From positions 12,508,032-12,572,031 of the forward strand of contig NC_086350.1 in assembly GCF_036324505.1 (NCBI RefSeq): a stretch of DNA of 64,000 nt, given 5' to 3'. The DNA comes from Eleginops maclovinus (taxonomy: Eukaryota; Chordata; Actinopteri; Perciformes; Eleginopidae). Shown piece by piece: positions 19,641 through 45,111 of the stretch; position 1 is the first letter of the stretch; the number at the start of each line of letters is the position of its first letter. The notes under the pieces are model-generated. The model was given only the letters and a program-made list of their open reading frames with translations. It did not search any database and was not told the origin of the DNA. The position numbers and the translations under genes are program-made.

Positions 19641-21589
19641 AAACAAAGAGATAAGAGGCTGAAAGACAAAGAACCCACATGGAAGAAACAACAAGGGACA
19701 CGTACATAAAACAACACAGAACTAGCCTATGGGGAAAATGAAAAAGACACAGACAACAAAAGTTTGGGGAAGAAATACACTGGCTCCTTTCCAGGCCTGA
19801 ATCTTCATAACAGCAAAAACCTGCTCGCTTGTCCATCTACTTTGGGTACATTTCACGGTGTGTAGGGGGGGCGCATGGAAAACTAATAGCGGGAAAGGCT
19901 ACGGTGGATTAGGAGCGTTAAATGTCACCTCTTAGGTTATACAGGTACCTAAGAGCATAGAGAAAGAGCGTAAAAGGGAAGTAAACCATTGCCCTACTCT
20001 CAAGAGTATAACCCTCAACTGGGATTTCAAATGTGAGTTTCACACACACCACTGACACCAGCACGCTTTCAGTTCCCCACAGCCCTGAAATAACACACTA
20101 CTGACACCCGTGTCCGTACGACTTACTGTATTTCTACCACTTGGTCAGTTCTTTAAAACCCGGCCTTGTTCTGTGTGTTGTTTATCTATAGGGTGACAAC
20201 CATGCAATGTCACATCCTCTCTGTGATATAGGTCGTAGTTATAACTTTTTATTTTTCAAGAAAGAGGAAGAGAGAAAGATAGAGAACGAGGGAGAGAGAA
20301 AGAAAGAGGGGGGACATATTTAGCTTACAGCTGTCTGTTTTACCCCTGAGAGAAGCTCAATGAATCAAAAAGCTGCAGGACTCACTGGTGACAACTCCCT
20401 TTTTTCTAGATTTGTTTTAGGTTAAAACAAAGGTGAGAAAACACTTTGAGAAATGACAATAGTCTAGGTAAATTCAGTTGTATATCATCTGTATGCTAGT
20501 TTCTCTATATCCACACACCCTCACATTGTCAGTGCTGTTTCTTCCTCCAGCCCAGTGACAGCCTGCATACAGCCTGAGTTCAACCTGACTGTGTGTGAGC
20601 CGCTGTGCAAGGCGATGGCTATAATTCAACATCCTTTCACTGTCAGGCAAACCGGGAGCTTTGTAGGTGTGTGTATAGGGTTGTGATAGCTACAGCGTTC
20701 AGGTGAGGTTTTTTTTTCCTGATCAGAAACTGAGAAAAGGAAAGAGAGGAATCGGTTTGCTCTGCGTTTTGAACTTTGAGTTATAGCACTGATGTTTTAG
20801 CCGGCCATGCCTCTCAGACCTGTGTCTAAGGCAGCAAGCCAAAACACCTTCTGTTATTTCCAGATCCGGATCAGTATCACCTCTGCACGGCATGCTGATA
20901 TAATAGTAAGTCTCAAGCATGATTAGCTGCTGTAATTAAGCTTTCCAAAATAAATTAAAACAACAACAGCAGGCTTTTTGACAGTACACACTCACACTGC
21001 TTAAATTTAAGCAATGCAGATGGAATATAACAAAACTGTGTAAAAGCAGCCACACCCAAGTCGCCCGCCTCCAGCTTCTTCCATTAAGGTCAGTAAGAGC
21101 AGAATGGACACACAGACAGGAGAACACATAGTAAAAAACACAACAACAAAGCTTCAGTCTTTATCAGCATTGCCTCACTCACTGCTGCGGAGGAGAGCAA
21201 CTTTAGATGTGAGGCATACATGATTAGACAAGGTAGACTATAGGTGAATCACATGCAACTTCAAGCAAATACACAAACAATAATCTGCAGCATATTCTGT
21301 ATTTGTTTCAATATGAATGCATTCCATGTTTGCATGTTTATTTTTCCTCCCTGTATATTTAAACAAATCAAGTCTTAAATTCACTCAGCAAATCACACTA
21401 ACACAAACCTCAAGACAGGATGCAGAGATGGCCAAAGCAAAAAAAAACTAAATAAAAGATCACTCCCCCCTATTTGTAGTGGGGGTACTAAATGGAAAGA
21501 CAGAATATTAGCAATGAAATAGCTCTGCTTGGAGACAACATTGGAGAAAGGAGTGTGGGGAGAGCTTGAAAAAAAAAAAAGAAGACTGA

Positions 21590-21880
21590 ATATAAAGGAG
21601 AAAAGACAGAGTTGAGGGAGGAGAGGAGAAGAGCATTCAGCAAGGAGGATATAAAAGGAACAGAGAGGGGGGCGAGGGAGTGAGACAGAGAGCTATGGAA
21701 GGAAAAAGAGAAAGAGAGAGAGCATAAGAGAGCGAGAAAAAGAGGGGGGCATGGGAGAGCAAGAGAGAGGAGGAGAGAGAGATCAAGAGAAAGAGGGAGG
21801 GGGAGCGAGTGAGAGAAACAGAGACAGAGGACGAAAGAGAAAGACAGAGAGGAGAGAAAAACAGAGAGGGGGAAGGGAGA
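21590..21880. repeat. Polypurine tract
   Basis: GAGAGA-rich + strand stretch of about 0.3 kb. Confidence 0.85.
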
Positions 21881-22559
21881 AAGAGGAATAGCCACAAGAG
21901 ACTCAAAAACCACAGAATAAAAAACCTCTGTCTGTCTGTAACTCTATATAGATATACAAATATGAATACTAATATATGGGCACATTGCATTTATTCAACA
22001 GGAAAAGGGATAGTCAACAGTGCAGAATTCAACATGCACCTCAAGTTCATTCAATAAGTCAGCAAACACAATGTAGGACCACGGAGAACTCATATCTTCT
22101 TATCAGGAATGCAGTTTTTCATTGCAGTAAGGTGGGAGAGGAATTTTACCAAGGCACTTTATCCTATTTTAGTCGCTCTGAAGTCTCTTCCTGCTCTGTG
22201 ATTCATGGAAAAGTATGCTTATAAAATATACTGTACAGCCTCAGCATGCATATTTTCTATGTGTAGGTGCTGGAATATGTGTGCAATAGAGAAGACGTAC
22301 ATAAAAGAAAACAAGCGATGTGGATGCAAGTGTCCTACATAGTGAAATGGCCCCAGATTTAGTCAAGGTGAGGCCCACAATGAACCTCCGAAGCCTATTA
22401 ACACTAGAGGTCTCTGGAGTGCCTTATGTGCTGCTTAGAGGCGACCACATTCAACCTGGGCTACAACACACAGCCACTGTCCCTCTATGGCCGTCACTCC
22501 TTTGTATTATTCCACCACCTCCCGGTAACAAATTTCAGTCGGAATTACTTTTCTTTCGT

Positions 22560-22830
22560 CCAAGTTTCATTCTTTTAAATCAAACCCTTTGTCTATCTCT
22601 TCTTTTGTACCTTCCTCCTGTTTCCATGGTTACCTCTCTCTCTGCTCTGTACACTATCTATCTCTTCCTCCGTTTCCCTCTCTGTCTCTCTCACTCTGTT
22701 CTTATCTTTCTCATTTTGCTTTCATCTCTGCCTCCCTTCCTCCTGCTTTATCCCACACCCTCCTCACTCGGGCTTTTATCTCTCTTCACTTTCATCTGTC
22801 TTTCACCTTTCTCTCCCCTTCAAGCCTGCC
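22560..22830. repeat. Polypyrimidine tract
   Basis: CT-rich + strand stretch (CTCT, TTCC and CCTT units), opposite in polarity to the neighbouring purine tracts. The 181-codon frame across it is compositional. Confidence 0.75.
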
Positions 22831-23779
22831 ATTCCATCATGCTGGTTTTTGGTTCTTACTTATAGAGAGAAAGTTTTATCGGTTTCCCTGTCAACTCTGC
22901 ATTTTTAATCATTTCCAATTTATCCAACCCACTTTCAATGCCATTGAGTCATGCATTAAATTGTCTCGGGCAGAATGTGTGAGTGTGTGTGTGAGAGACT
23001 GAAAGGTGCAGGAGGCTGAAGTCTTCTTACTATCATAAAGAAAGAGGAATGATTTATGTCATGATATCTGGAGATTAACTGGCTGCTGTGCTTCTGTCTT
23101 TCAGCAGTGCAGTAATGGATTTTTTTCCCCCCACATATTTTTTTGTTGTTGCTATTTCCAAATCAACAAATTTACAGACTGGCGCTTATGATTTTATTAT
23201 TTTGGATTTACTAGTGGACAACACTGAGCTTATCTGAGTGGACTCCCACTGAGCACGAAGCCGTTGAGGAGGCAGTGCTCCTCGACACGGGGCTGCCTCC
23301 TGTAAGGTAGCCTGTCATTTCTCCGCAGTGATGAAGATGTTCCTGTGAAACACAAATGCCTCCCTCCATGCACCTCAGTTTGGAGATAATCGTATTCACA
23401 CACAGCTGTGGTTGGTTTAACGCACCACCACATCATGTGTCACCATGTGATACTGCACACAGTACCAACACTGCTTTACCATAAACACAGGCTGGGACGC
23501 AGAGGCTCTTCCCAGCATGCTCCATTGATATTTAAGAGGACAATCATCACTATAGAACATGTGTGTGTGTCTGTTGGCCTAATACCAATTCACTGTAGGG
23601 TTGTCATCCATGGCGGTATACATAAGGGGGGGAGTGTGTCTTCAAGTCACTGACAAACTCATTCCAAGAGACACTGCATGTGGTGTGGGAGGAAGTTTTG
23701 TTCTGCAGCTTTGACTGAAACTAACCTCCCTCCCCTCTCCCTCGCCTTCCCCTTCCCCTTAAAGTACCACAACTATTCA

Positions 23780-24080
23780 GAAAAGAGAATAAAGAAAACC
23801 TGAATAGAGGAAGAGAAAAAAAATGGGTCCCTAGGCGAGAAAGAAAAGAAAAACAATGAAAGAAAACAGAATGAAAAGCAGCCTAAGAAAAAAGGAAGGA
23901 GAGAAAGAAGGACAGCAAGAGGGAGGAGACAGAAAAAGATACAGAGCAAAAGGAGCATAAAGCAGGGAGAGAAAAGCATAGCAAAAAAAAAAAAACAGAG
24001 AAAAAAACACTGAAAGCTCTGAAAGACAGGAACATTTCAGTGAAAATAAATTCTAAGAAAAAAATTAGGGAAGCAGTAAA
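23780..24080. repeat. A-rich polypurine tract
   Basis: AAAG/GAAA/GAGA-rich + strand stretch with an A12 run near 23983. Confidence 0.75.
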
Positions 24081-27000
24081 CTGCAAAGGAAAATGTTTAT
24101 GTGGAAATGGTAAGAATGGGCTTGAAAAATCACTAATTACAGAAGAGATTTGCAGAGACTTTTGTGTTTAATCAACACTCACACTAAATGAGAGGGGCTG
24201 AATACCTTGTTTTTAGACAAGAGCAGATAAACCATATATACACATGCTTTATCTATTAGAAAATGTTCATGTCAAATGGAGAACCAAACCGATTTGACCT
24301 TTTAAATTGACTAATTTGACCTCCCTGGGTTTTGCTTCACATTATTCCTCATCAGTGTGTCTGCCAGAACACTGTTAATTTCATCACTATTATTAAAGAA
24401 AGGAGTGCTTACACTGTAGGATGTCTAGTACTGTGTATTTTGCAGAAATAAAAGGAAATATATAATGTTTAAATGTGTATTAACTGCATTTTGAAGGTTA
24501 AACTACTTCAAACAGTAAACAGTCATTTACTGAACACAATCGTACCAAAAATAGTCATTTTCATAATGTCTGCATCTGTTTCGTTTGTACCAAATTGTGC
24601 ATATTGCCGTAACATATGTTAAACATCATATTATATAGATTACATTTATATTTCTTGGATATGTGTTGATGTGATAAGTAGGCTATAAGGAGGTTATGAA
24701 TACAATTAGTTCGTTTTTTAGCACATTTATTATAACCCTTGAAACACTCAATGTCCAGTTAACGATTCCTATCCAAAACATCCACTTTTATCCATCGAGT
24801 ACAATACACAGGTACGGCAGATTGAGCTTTACTTTAAATGTTGCTGCTGCAAGGAATTTTGGTACAGCATTATCTCCGTAAGTATGGTCCAGTATACCTT
24901 AAGCTAAAGGAGATAAGAAAGAAAAGATTGAAGCACCTTTCCTTAGCATTCACATCATTTCAATGGCTGTTATCATGGCTGCCACTTGTGTTTTCTCTTA
25001 GTTAGGAACCTTCCTAAGAAAACAAATACCATTTGACCACAGCCTAGGTGTTTCTTCTGTTTCAAGTCTTTTTGCTAAGCAAAGCAGCTGCTGACAGTAG
25101 CTTTTTATTAAGTGTACAGACACAAAGGTTTTCATTGATCTCTCAGAAAAAAAAATACTCTATTTATATATATCGGTTTATTCCTTTCAAAATGTAAATC
25201 TGTTTTTCATCACATAGATTAAAACATTTTTTTCTCCCATGAAAGATCATTATTCAAATCTTATTAAAAAAAACATTCCACATGTATTGTGTACATTTGA
25301 AGGTTACACCAACAAACATTTTCAACTATTTCTTGGCTGAAACAAAAGGATGTTTTTGGGGCTATTTATGAAACAGAAAAAGCACAGAATAGAATTGAAA
25401 ATATTTGTATATATAATAAGCTTTTGGGGAATTGTACACATGACTTCCCTCATTAGCAATACTACAGTGATTGCAGCTCCTCCATCTGACGGGTTTAGTA
25501 ACAGCGCTTAGTTCTTAGCTAGCGTGGCCCGCAGGAGGTTAACTCCGTCCACTGGCCCCAGTGATGTGATGATCAAGGATCTGATACTAGCTATCAGCAA
25601 TGCAATCCGTAATTGAAACACTGACCTTCCAGCTCTACTCTAGCAAAGATGCATCCGACAAACAATAATAATTGTGTTGGTCAATATGAAAGATCGGGTA
25701 ATGAGTGGCTTCAGCTATGTGCACCTTTTGCATTGAAAATCAGATTTTTAGTCCAACATTTTACTAAATGCCTTGATTGCTTTAGTTCATATTTGTAAGG
25801 CATCTCAAAAATAAGTATGAGATTCATGCATTTTCTAAATCAAACATTTTTTAATTAAACTGATTAACAAACAAAAACAAATATCAAAAGTAACGGGCCT
25901 ATAATGTTACTGCAATACATCAGGTAGATAGTAGATTAATGTAAAGTGAGGATCATACATTTTATTTAGGTATTGCAAGACAAGGTTGCTTTTTTACATA
26001 CAATCATTATTTGAGCTTTTTAAATGAGTTCTGGAGATAAAATCCAAACTTCTTTTGAGACATTAACGTTCATTTCTAAGAAGTCTTTTTGTGGAAAATA
26101 TTACGTCATCCAAAAAGGGATGAGGAGCTACAAAGGACACTGTATTGAACTCAGTGATTGGCATGCTCTTTGAATTATTTTGAGGTATCTGCTCATTTTT
26201 TAAACCACAATATTTTTTATTAGATGAAGGTTAACCTATTACCCAACTGAGTTTACATAAAAAATGTAATATAGTCTAATAGCAATAATATTGTCAAGTA
26301 ACAAGAGTGGCAGGGTGTGTGTGACAGGAAATATGAATACAATTTTCAAATACAGGCAATTTACAATCTATATATTTTTTAATGTTTTTGGTTATTTGTA
26401 GCTGTACTGAATTGATGTACCCTAATGCAAGCGTGGGCATTAGTAGAAACATGTCTGCTGTTACATTGCTTCCCCCTCAAAGCTTATTGTTTCCCTACTA
26501 GTGTAAGCTAGCTGCTCTTTTTTCAAATACACAAGTCAAGAACAATTTGTTAGATTGATAAGTAAACCCTGTTAATTGACCTTAAAGCAAATAACCCAGT
26601 TTTCAGTTTGTTTCATCTCAGTTGCAATATACAGTTCATACAACAAAATCGTCATTTAAAGGAAAGATTAAGAGTGAATATAAATGTACAGAACGTTTGT
26701 TTACATTGTTATGGGTCTTTCACTTTCTGGTTTGATGTCTGATTTTGGTGATCATACACTCATCGTGGCCTCACCATAATCTTCATTGCTGACTTTACTG
26801 CAGCTCAACATCATTCATGGCCAGTGTACATCATCATTTTCCAGACTGAAACTCAAAACTGTTCTTGACCTGTTTCAATCAGACTTCCAATTCTACAACC
26901 TCATGGAATCTTTAAAGTAGTTTGCCATCAGAATTATGCAAAACAGCCAATCCTACCTTTATAAAATCACATAAATTGCTAAAAGGTATGTAACTGCTAA

Positions 27001-30000
27001 CACTAGTTTAGTTTAAGTGTTTGGATTTTCTAAAGACTTTGTTAGCGGAACTACCAACCGGTAGGCCAACACACATTCATGACTTTACAAAACTTCAGAG
27101 AACTTGAAATACAAAATCACATGGCCCATTTGTCTGTTTGATTCCAAAAGGCGTATATTAATTAGTTAATGCTAGAATCACCACAAAATACGATTCAACT
27201 CACCAACATCTGTATTACAAAAGACATTCAGCCAGTGGAAGTGGTGGCCAGTAAGTTATACTTTCATCCTATGATTCCCATCAAAAACTGTAACATGCCT
27301 CCAAATGATTGCATCTAAAATAAAAAAGCATAGTTCAAGCCTACATTTCTTTTTGTTTTCTTCTTTTCGTCAGACAGTGACCTTCATTGAGACCACTTGG
27401 TTTAACAGCAAGTCGCCAGAAGCAAAGTTACCATGAGGATTTCTCTAGGTTTGAGAGAAAGGAATTGGCATTTTTTCGAGCAACAGTTAGCATAAGGTCA
27501 AGCCTGCCTCAACGAACCTCCAGATCTTCTTGTGACATCATTAAATATGAACTCATACAAAGCAGGTGAGTGTACATACTGAAGTGTTATATACATTAAT
27601 GTTGAGTTCATTCTTACTTTTGTTTTTTTTTCACAGCAGGATCAAGCTGACTTGATAAATTAGTGGGTGAATACCAACCCTGAGGTTATACAGAATGCTT
27701 TAAACAAAGGATTTTTTAATGATGTGTTGTCCAACTTGGTCTATATTGGAACTGTTTATACCTTTTCCAATTAACCACATACAAAGTTGTGGTAAAAAGC
27801 CTGCCAACTCAAGATCTTTCCTCCTGAGAATCAGATTTAGACATTAACCAGAGTTTCCTTTCAATAAATATAATACACAACAAGAGTGTCCATGTCCGAT
27901 CCCATCTTATTAGTGGAAATATTTCATTTGGTTTAGGCAAGGAGTTGCACCTATAGCTTGCAGAAGACATGGCATAGAGTTTACCACACCGTTACTTGAA
28001 TTTTTCCGATGATTACGGCTTCGGCCCAAAAAGACACAATTCTAGTCACTGTGTTTTGAATTGTTTCGATGTAAATAAGGGTTTACACTTTCAGAAATCC
28101 CGTCCTTAAGGTGTTTTTTTTTAATCAATTGTACACATAAAAATGGGATAGGGCTAATTGGGTGAAGAATGGAAAGGATAGTTTTAGTGCTTAAACCCTG
28201 CATTCTTTTTCCCATCTCCACACCTGCCAGATGCTGTATAAAGTGGGGGCCAAAAGTGGAGGATCAGTTCTGAAAGCTTAATTGTTATAAGCCACAAGAA
28301 CCCCGCAACGCCCTAATCTCCAATGTTTGGAAGGTGCAAGAGACACCATATCTTTTTTAAAGTAGTTACTTCCTGGCATCCCTGCTGGTTTCCTGGCAAT
28401 TACTCGATTCAAATCGCCGATTGGATATCGCAATAAATGCTCAGAGGGTATAGGCTGGAGTCATGGAGGAAATTCAAAAGAAACAAAAACATATATGGAC
28501 CACTTTACCCACACCCATATTTGGAATATCACAAATGACCACAATATACCCACAAGGGGCTGAGATAAAATGATGTACATTTTGGGTGACTGGATGGCCT
28601 ATGATGGCCATCAAAAGCTCAAGATGCAAGCATGTTGTGGGGACCAGCCCATTGGAAACTCTTTTAATCTTTGCAGTATTTTCTCACAGGCTTCCCGCAA
28701 AATCCAAACAATCTGACTATGAAGACCCCAAGGCATCAGTACATAGGTTCCTAATGAGTCGTGCAGGTGCCCGTGAGAAGGTTAAGGGTCTGTATGGCTA
28801 GAGATTTGAAAACAGGTTTTTTTTGTTACATAAACTGAGGAGGAACCCCAGAGAGGGGAACTCAGAAAAGATTCTTAGAAACAGGAAGCAAGCAGAAAGG
28901 AGGAACATGTGGGGGTTGTTTTTTGCAACAACACCAAACTGACTGGTGATTTCAACATAAATGTAAAATCTAGAGGGGGTAACCTGATATAGCAGACCAA
29001 AGATATGAAGTATTGCAGTTCTTGTAGCTGAGGGTGCTCAGGGTACCCAGAGTGCTGGACTAGAGGCCAGGCTTGAATGCAAGCTATTCAAATCTTTCAT
29101 CAGCAACAAAATCAGTGAAGACTGAAACTGAGAGAGAGACTGATCAAACTAGTCCTTTTACCAGAGAGGTAATGATGAATGAATGCCACAATACCAACAC
29201 TTTAGATCAGACTAACTGCATAGGCTTTGCTGTGTTGGGTGTAGTTCTCACAACTGTGCAGGATACTGTCCCTATGATGGGTTGATGAGGATTTAAGACG
29301 TACTCCCTCTTATGCTCCCTCGGGTGGTTAGCAGGCAAGATGCTTTGATTACTGCTCCTACTTGGCTGAAACCCAGGCTCTTCAGTTTAGCAGGAAGATG
29401 AAGTACCGTATGCTACTTGAGATTTCTCTGAAGCGAAAGAATAAAGTTAAAGTTCAAAAATCAGCAAGCATTTTTTAAAGATTGGATAGTAGGTGGGGGC
29501 CCCTGTGGCCAAAGGGTTAAAAGAATACTGCACCAATTTAGCAATACACTTCAATAACATTTTCCGACTCACAATCAGATCCACATACATTGGAATGCGA
29601 ATACATTATGATTTTATGTAACACACAAATAATGCTAGTATAATTTCAATCACAGCCAGGGACTTCTTCTACTTTTTCAAACATGCTGCTCTTCATTATC
29701 CACAATGCAACTCTACCGCCAGAATTACGATCAGAAAATTGGACGTGTAATGCTCATAGTGGCTAATTAAGCATTGAACCGCTAGCCTATAGCAAAGAGG
29801 AGCTGGCTACAGACATACGGTAACCGCACTTTTACCTTTTTTTTACTCATCTATGTTTTGAGCCCCAACTGTTACCTGATGATTTATTAGATTTCTTGCA
29901 GCTTCCTCTGCAGCCACTAAAAGCTTTAGCCAACCTTGTATTCCAAAAATACAATACGCCCTAAGACATGTTAACCCTAATTTCATGCATACAATTGGTG

Positions 30001-30490
30001 GAGTTTACCTTTATGGCAGGACAATGAACAGCAACATTCCCATTTAATATCCAGCTTGGGGCTTTTTTAACATGTAATTGCACCCCTGGACCAACAGAAA
30101 AGTTTAGGGAATCAACACGGGAGGTCAATAATACCCACTAAAAGGAAAAAGGAGAGCCGAGGAGCATGAAAGGAGCAAGTAGAAATACAATGTTGATTTG
30201 TCTGGTCCAGCTACGCAATCATTGCAGGTTGAGATATCTTGTTTGTTTTTTTGCAATTTGAACAAGTTTAGTATGCAAAACGCAGAATAATTAAATTGTA
30301 TGTAGAACTGTCTTGTGCAGTACGTATATCCTGTACACTTTTTCACATGACTGAACTGACGGGATAAATATAATACTGAAAATAAATGCTCACTTTGGTT
30401 AACAACAACAAAAACATTCCACCTTACCTCACATATTTCAAGCCAATGAAATTGTACAGAATGTTTTGATGTCCTAAATTGTTTCGTTTT

Positions 30491-30496
30491 TTTATT
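30491..30496 (-). terminator. Candidate poly(A) signal for the 31-41 kb gene
   Basis: TTTATT on the + strand reads AATAAA on the - strand, about 520 bases after the proposed stop codon at 31014-31016. Other AT-rich hexamers nearby make this only a candidate. Confidence 0.35.
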
Positions 30497-31013
30497 CCTT
30501 TTAAGTTTACATTGACCTCTACCAATACCAATACAGGGTACTTAAATGCTTGAACTATGCATGAACTAAAGGTTGATGCATGATTCACCGTATTTCTATA
30601 AAATATTGGTTTTGACTCTACACAACATTACTGTGGCATAGCCATTAAATCATTATCACATCAATCAAAATTGACTTACAGTTTTTAGGTAACTGGCTAT
30701 CCATGATGTTAGCCAGATAAAGAGCAACTTTAAATATTAGCATTTAATTTTCATCAGCTAATTTGATTCTTTAAATGCAGTTAAAGGATTGATTCGTTAA
30801 TATCACTGTGTTCTTATTCTGAACAAAGGAAAGCAACATGAGCACATGAGATAAAGCAATGACCAGCACTCAACATGTAATGAACACGCATTAACTGGAA
30901 TGACCCTTAACGGTAGTGTTTATGCAAGCCCTGTTAAGGTGCAGTAAATATTTCTTTGTCATAAAGCCTAATGAACACACATACTGAATAACCAGCACCA
31001 CCTTCTCTTTGAT

Positions 31014-41520
<10,507 letters not shown>

Positions 41521-44500
41521 CTGAATTCCAAAATTTCCATTTAAAGTGTGAATGGGGAAGCTGACTGTCCATAGACTTGTGGCTTGTGATTTGGCTTGAC
41601 TTGTCCCACAGGCAGACCGGTGTCAATAGAGCTTTTGTTGTTGGTCTTACCAAAAGAACTACCATGCTGAGACACAAAAAGAAATTCTGAGTTGACAAAA
41701 GTTAGGAGCAGAGTTTTTTATAAAATTGAAGCCATGACAAATAAGTACATTTATTGGCATTGACATGCTTTGTGGATGCATGCATACTGTTCTTTTTACA
41801 CCAAGGTAAGTCACAGTTACATTTTAAAAGAGTAACCTTCAAGTTTTCCTCCTGCTGGATATAGGTCTAAAAGATTAATGTGCCTTGGAAACTGTCTTTA
41901 ATTATGTCATTTCCCAGTTCTATACCCTTTCTAAGTCACCAGCACAACCTTTTCTCCTTGTTTCCTGTTGTCTGTCGGTCTTGGCTTCTGCTAATACTCT
42001 TGGGGATTCAAACTGTTGTTGTGGTTCCATGCGGTCCGTGGTGTGATCAGTGAACAGTTGTCGCATATCTTTGGACCCTTTGAGGGATTGCCACGCGACC
42101 CAGTGGCAGGCAGACAGCCTCTGATCTGGTGTGTTTCTGGGCTGAGCTAAGTTTAGAGCCCTGCAGTGAGGAGTGACCTGAGAAGATTTCTGGGCGAGGC
42201 ACAGAAATGAAGGCCTTGTGTGCTGCTGTATCGGCTGTGCCCTGCATGCTCTGGTCAGTGTATTATTAGGCCCGGCATTAGAGTGAAGTTGCCACTCGCT
42301 GCATAGTTCAACTTAATGTCATGCTTAACCTCGGTAAATAATATGACTACTGTTGGTTTGTGTGTGCTAATCAGAAATCACGGTGCCAAACTTCAAAAAG
42401 GATTATGGAAGTTGTTGGCCACTTTTATAGCTTTGTTTGATTTCATGAATGAATGACATACTAGAACAGAACACAGTTTCTAAATATGTTATCCTCTGGA
42501 ATGACTGTCATGTACTATGGATCTATTTTCACTCTGCACTTCTGTCCCCATCATGCTGTAAGAGGAGGCTGTAATAGTTACAGCAAATGTAAAGATAACC
42601 TCTTATCAGTTCCTCTTCTGATGCATCAGAATCATATGTTTATTGTCCCCAGTATTGAAGAGTACACTGTCACTTAATGTTCAACTCAGAAAACTATAAG
42701 TCACACAAAATAGCTATTAACATTTATTCAGCAACACGAAGCTGATATTATTATTGTTAAGGGATTTATGTAGATTTCCAAAACAATATTGTGGGTTGTT
42801 GGTATACTTTTAAAAACAACATTAAATGGCTTAAATGCAACAAGGCTTATCATTATCAGCGTTTCTAAGGCTGACAAAGCCATCACAATATGTTGTTCTT
42901 AATGTTCGTAACTTAAAGTGAAAGGGCTGCTTTCTAAATAGATTTTGGCTTTGGATCTCTTAAGTGCTTTTTTCTTTGGCTTCATTCGATTGTAAGTACA
43001 ATTAACAGACTTCATGGTGTTGATACACGATGTGCAGATAAAAAGAAAAACATGACATTAATGTTGATGCATCAAATCAACAGAGATAAAATCTGTACTG
43101 CACACTAAAACAATATGGATCCCATTGGTTTAAATCAATTGACGAAGACAGTCATTTCATCACTAATGTATATTGTTTTCTACACCTTTCCAATTGTTGA
43201 TTTCATGCATTGTGTCATATTATTATAAATCATATTTTTACCTAGTTTTAAAGAGACAGCAGAAACATACTACTCGGCAGAATAAGTGATGTGAAACATG
43301 CCCTCATTTCTTCTCAAATGCAACTCCAAGCTAAGCTAATGTGACTGAAGTATGTACTTGTGCCTGCACCTCTGTAAGCATGCATCATATCCTAAATATT
43401 TAATGAAATGACTCAGGTTAGACTGATGATGAAGCCACTCGGCTTATTCAGGCCCTCTGAAGAGTCCTACAGCTCTCTGCTGCTTTATATACTGAATCAT
43501 TATATAATTTCCCCTCTACTTATTATGAGCCTTTATATTTGCGTGGATACATTTTATTGAATGGTTCACTGGGCTCTAATATGTATAGCAGTTGGACAGG
43601 ACAGTTATTGACCATTGTTTTGATAGTTTTGATAAGATGAAACAAGATAAGATTCAAGAAGCTTTATTTATCCCGAGGGAAATTGATACCACCTTTAGTA
43701 ATACCAGTATAAAATACAGGTAACACTAAACATTGAAATTACAACACTAGAGCTATGTACAACTTTTAAAGTGTTTTTTATACAGATTTGAAAAAAAGTG
43801 AATATGATCAATATATATACATGTCAATGTGCAGGTGTGAGTCCAAAGTAGGCACTGTACGTACAGTGGATAAAGTATTTATGTAAGTGGCACGCTTCGG
43901 TTGTGGATCCTATATTTGTAAACTTCTGTGAGTTATAACCTTTCTTATATGGACATCAGTTATAGCATGAACAAACCCTTTTGTAGGAGATGAGATGCTA
44001 GACAACTTTTTGCCAAGCTCAATAATAATCAACTTTCCGTCATGTGAAAAATGTACTTGCCTTCAGTTTATCAGCAAACTGTCTAAGAGGTGCAAAAGGA
44101 GATATCACTCTGCAGATCTGAGTACTGATGTGTGTAATAAAACTCAGCTTTTGATTCTCAGTTACACAGCTGCTCACTTTTTTAGCCTTATAGTACACAT
44201 AGATAGACTATGATAAGTGTACCGTAACGTCACAAACAGTAGATAGCAATCTTCCAAGGTGTGGATCACAAGTGTTCCCCCTTTTGATCTTTGTCCCCAA
44301 ATTTGCTTGCTGGTCTACTTTTTTTATTGCATTTACACCCTGTTGTTAGGAGTGCGGCAGACAGGCGCTGACAAACCTGCTTTTTACAAACAGCCCTCAA
44401 ATTATCATTGCAAGAACAGCCCACCTTAAACCGAGACAGAGAAAACATGAATAACGTGGTGTGGTTTGTGCAGGAGCTATCACTGAGAAGTGAAGGGTGG

Positions 44501-45111
44501 GCTATTTTGTGTATTTAGTCAGACTATTTATTCTTTGGAAATATTCAACCTCAGTCATTGGCTCCCTGTCTGGACACAGTTATATTAGGTGCAATAAAGA
44601 TGCCTAGTGACATCCCAAATATATATATGATGGATAGATAAAATAGTCATCAATGCTCCTTTTAAGATTCACATTACATATGGATATTTCATCTGTTTCT
44701 TGATGTGATTAAATTGGTAGAAATGGTTCTGTCATATTCGTCCACATAGACAAAACGACATTAAGTGATTGCTTGCTAATTTGAAATCAAAATTTGTATA
44801 CACATTCTGTGACCAACAGCTGACTATTTTGATTTCACTAAAACACTACCCTTAAATAATAAACATATAGTTAACTGTAGATGTATATATGGAAGAGTAA
44901 TAAGGTGTACTCTTTGTGTATTTTTCCATCAGTTACAATATAGTCTTGTCAAATTATGATATCTTTTTTAAAGGCACCACTCCAATAAAGTAGTCACATG
45001 TCAATGTTGAAAGGAACTTTTATGCCTTTCATTCATGTGGCTTTAAATGCAAAAATCTGTTTAAATTTAAATCCACGGACACAGTGATCTGTTTGAAGTT
45101 GCCTGATTCAC
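41521..45111 (-). other. Region expected to hold the N-terminal exons of the minus-strand gene
   Basis: Exon-like patches occur but could not be chained. One is a 66-codon frame at 42047-42247 (begins MQGTADTAAHKAF). Another lies around 42560 behind a good acceptor (AACTATTACAG) and reads MMGTEVQSENRS. None has a donor in the phase needed by the exon at 41520. The area also contains the repeat at 43.6 kb. Confidence 0.35.
43645..43880. repeat. Fish LINE-tail-like repeat ('CTTTATTTATCCCGAGGGAA')
   Basis: The phrase 'agaagctttatttatcccga' followed by 'gggaaattga' is a recurrent teleost repeat end, similar to the fragment at 8985. Extent is approximate. Confidence 0.5.

Noticed and set aside
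22320..22865. 181-codon plus-strand frame
   Set aside because: Second half sits on a CT-rich tract giving Leu/Ser/Pro/Phe; the first half has no similarity that I recognise.
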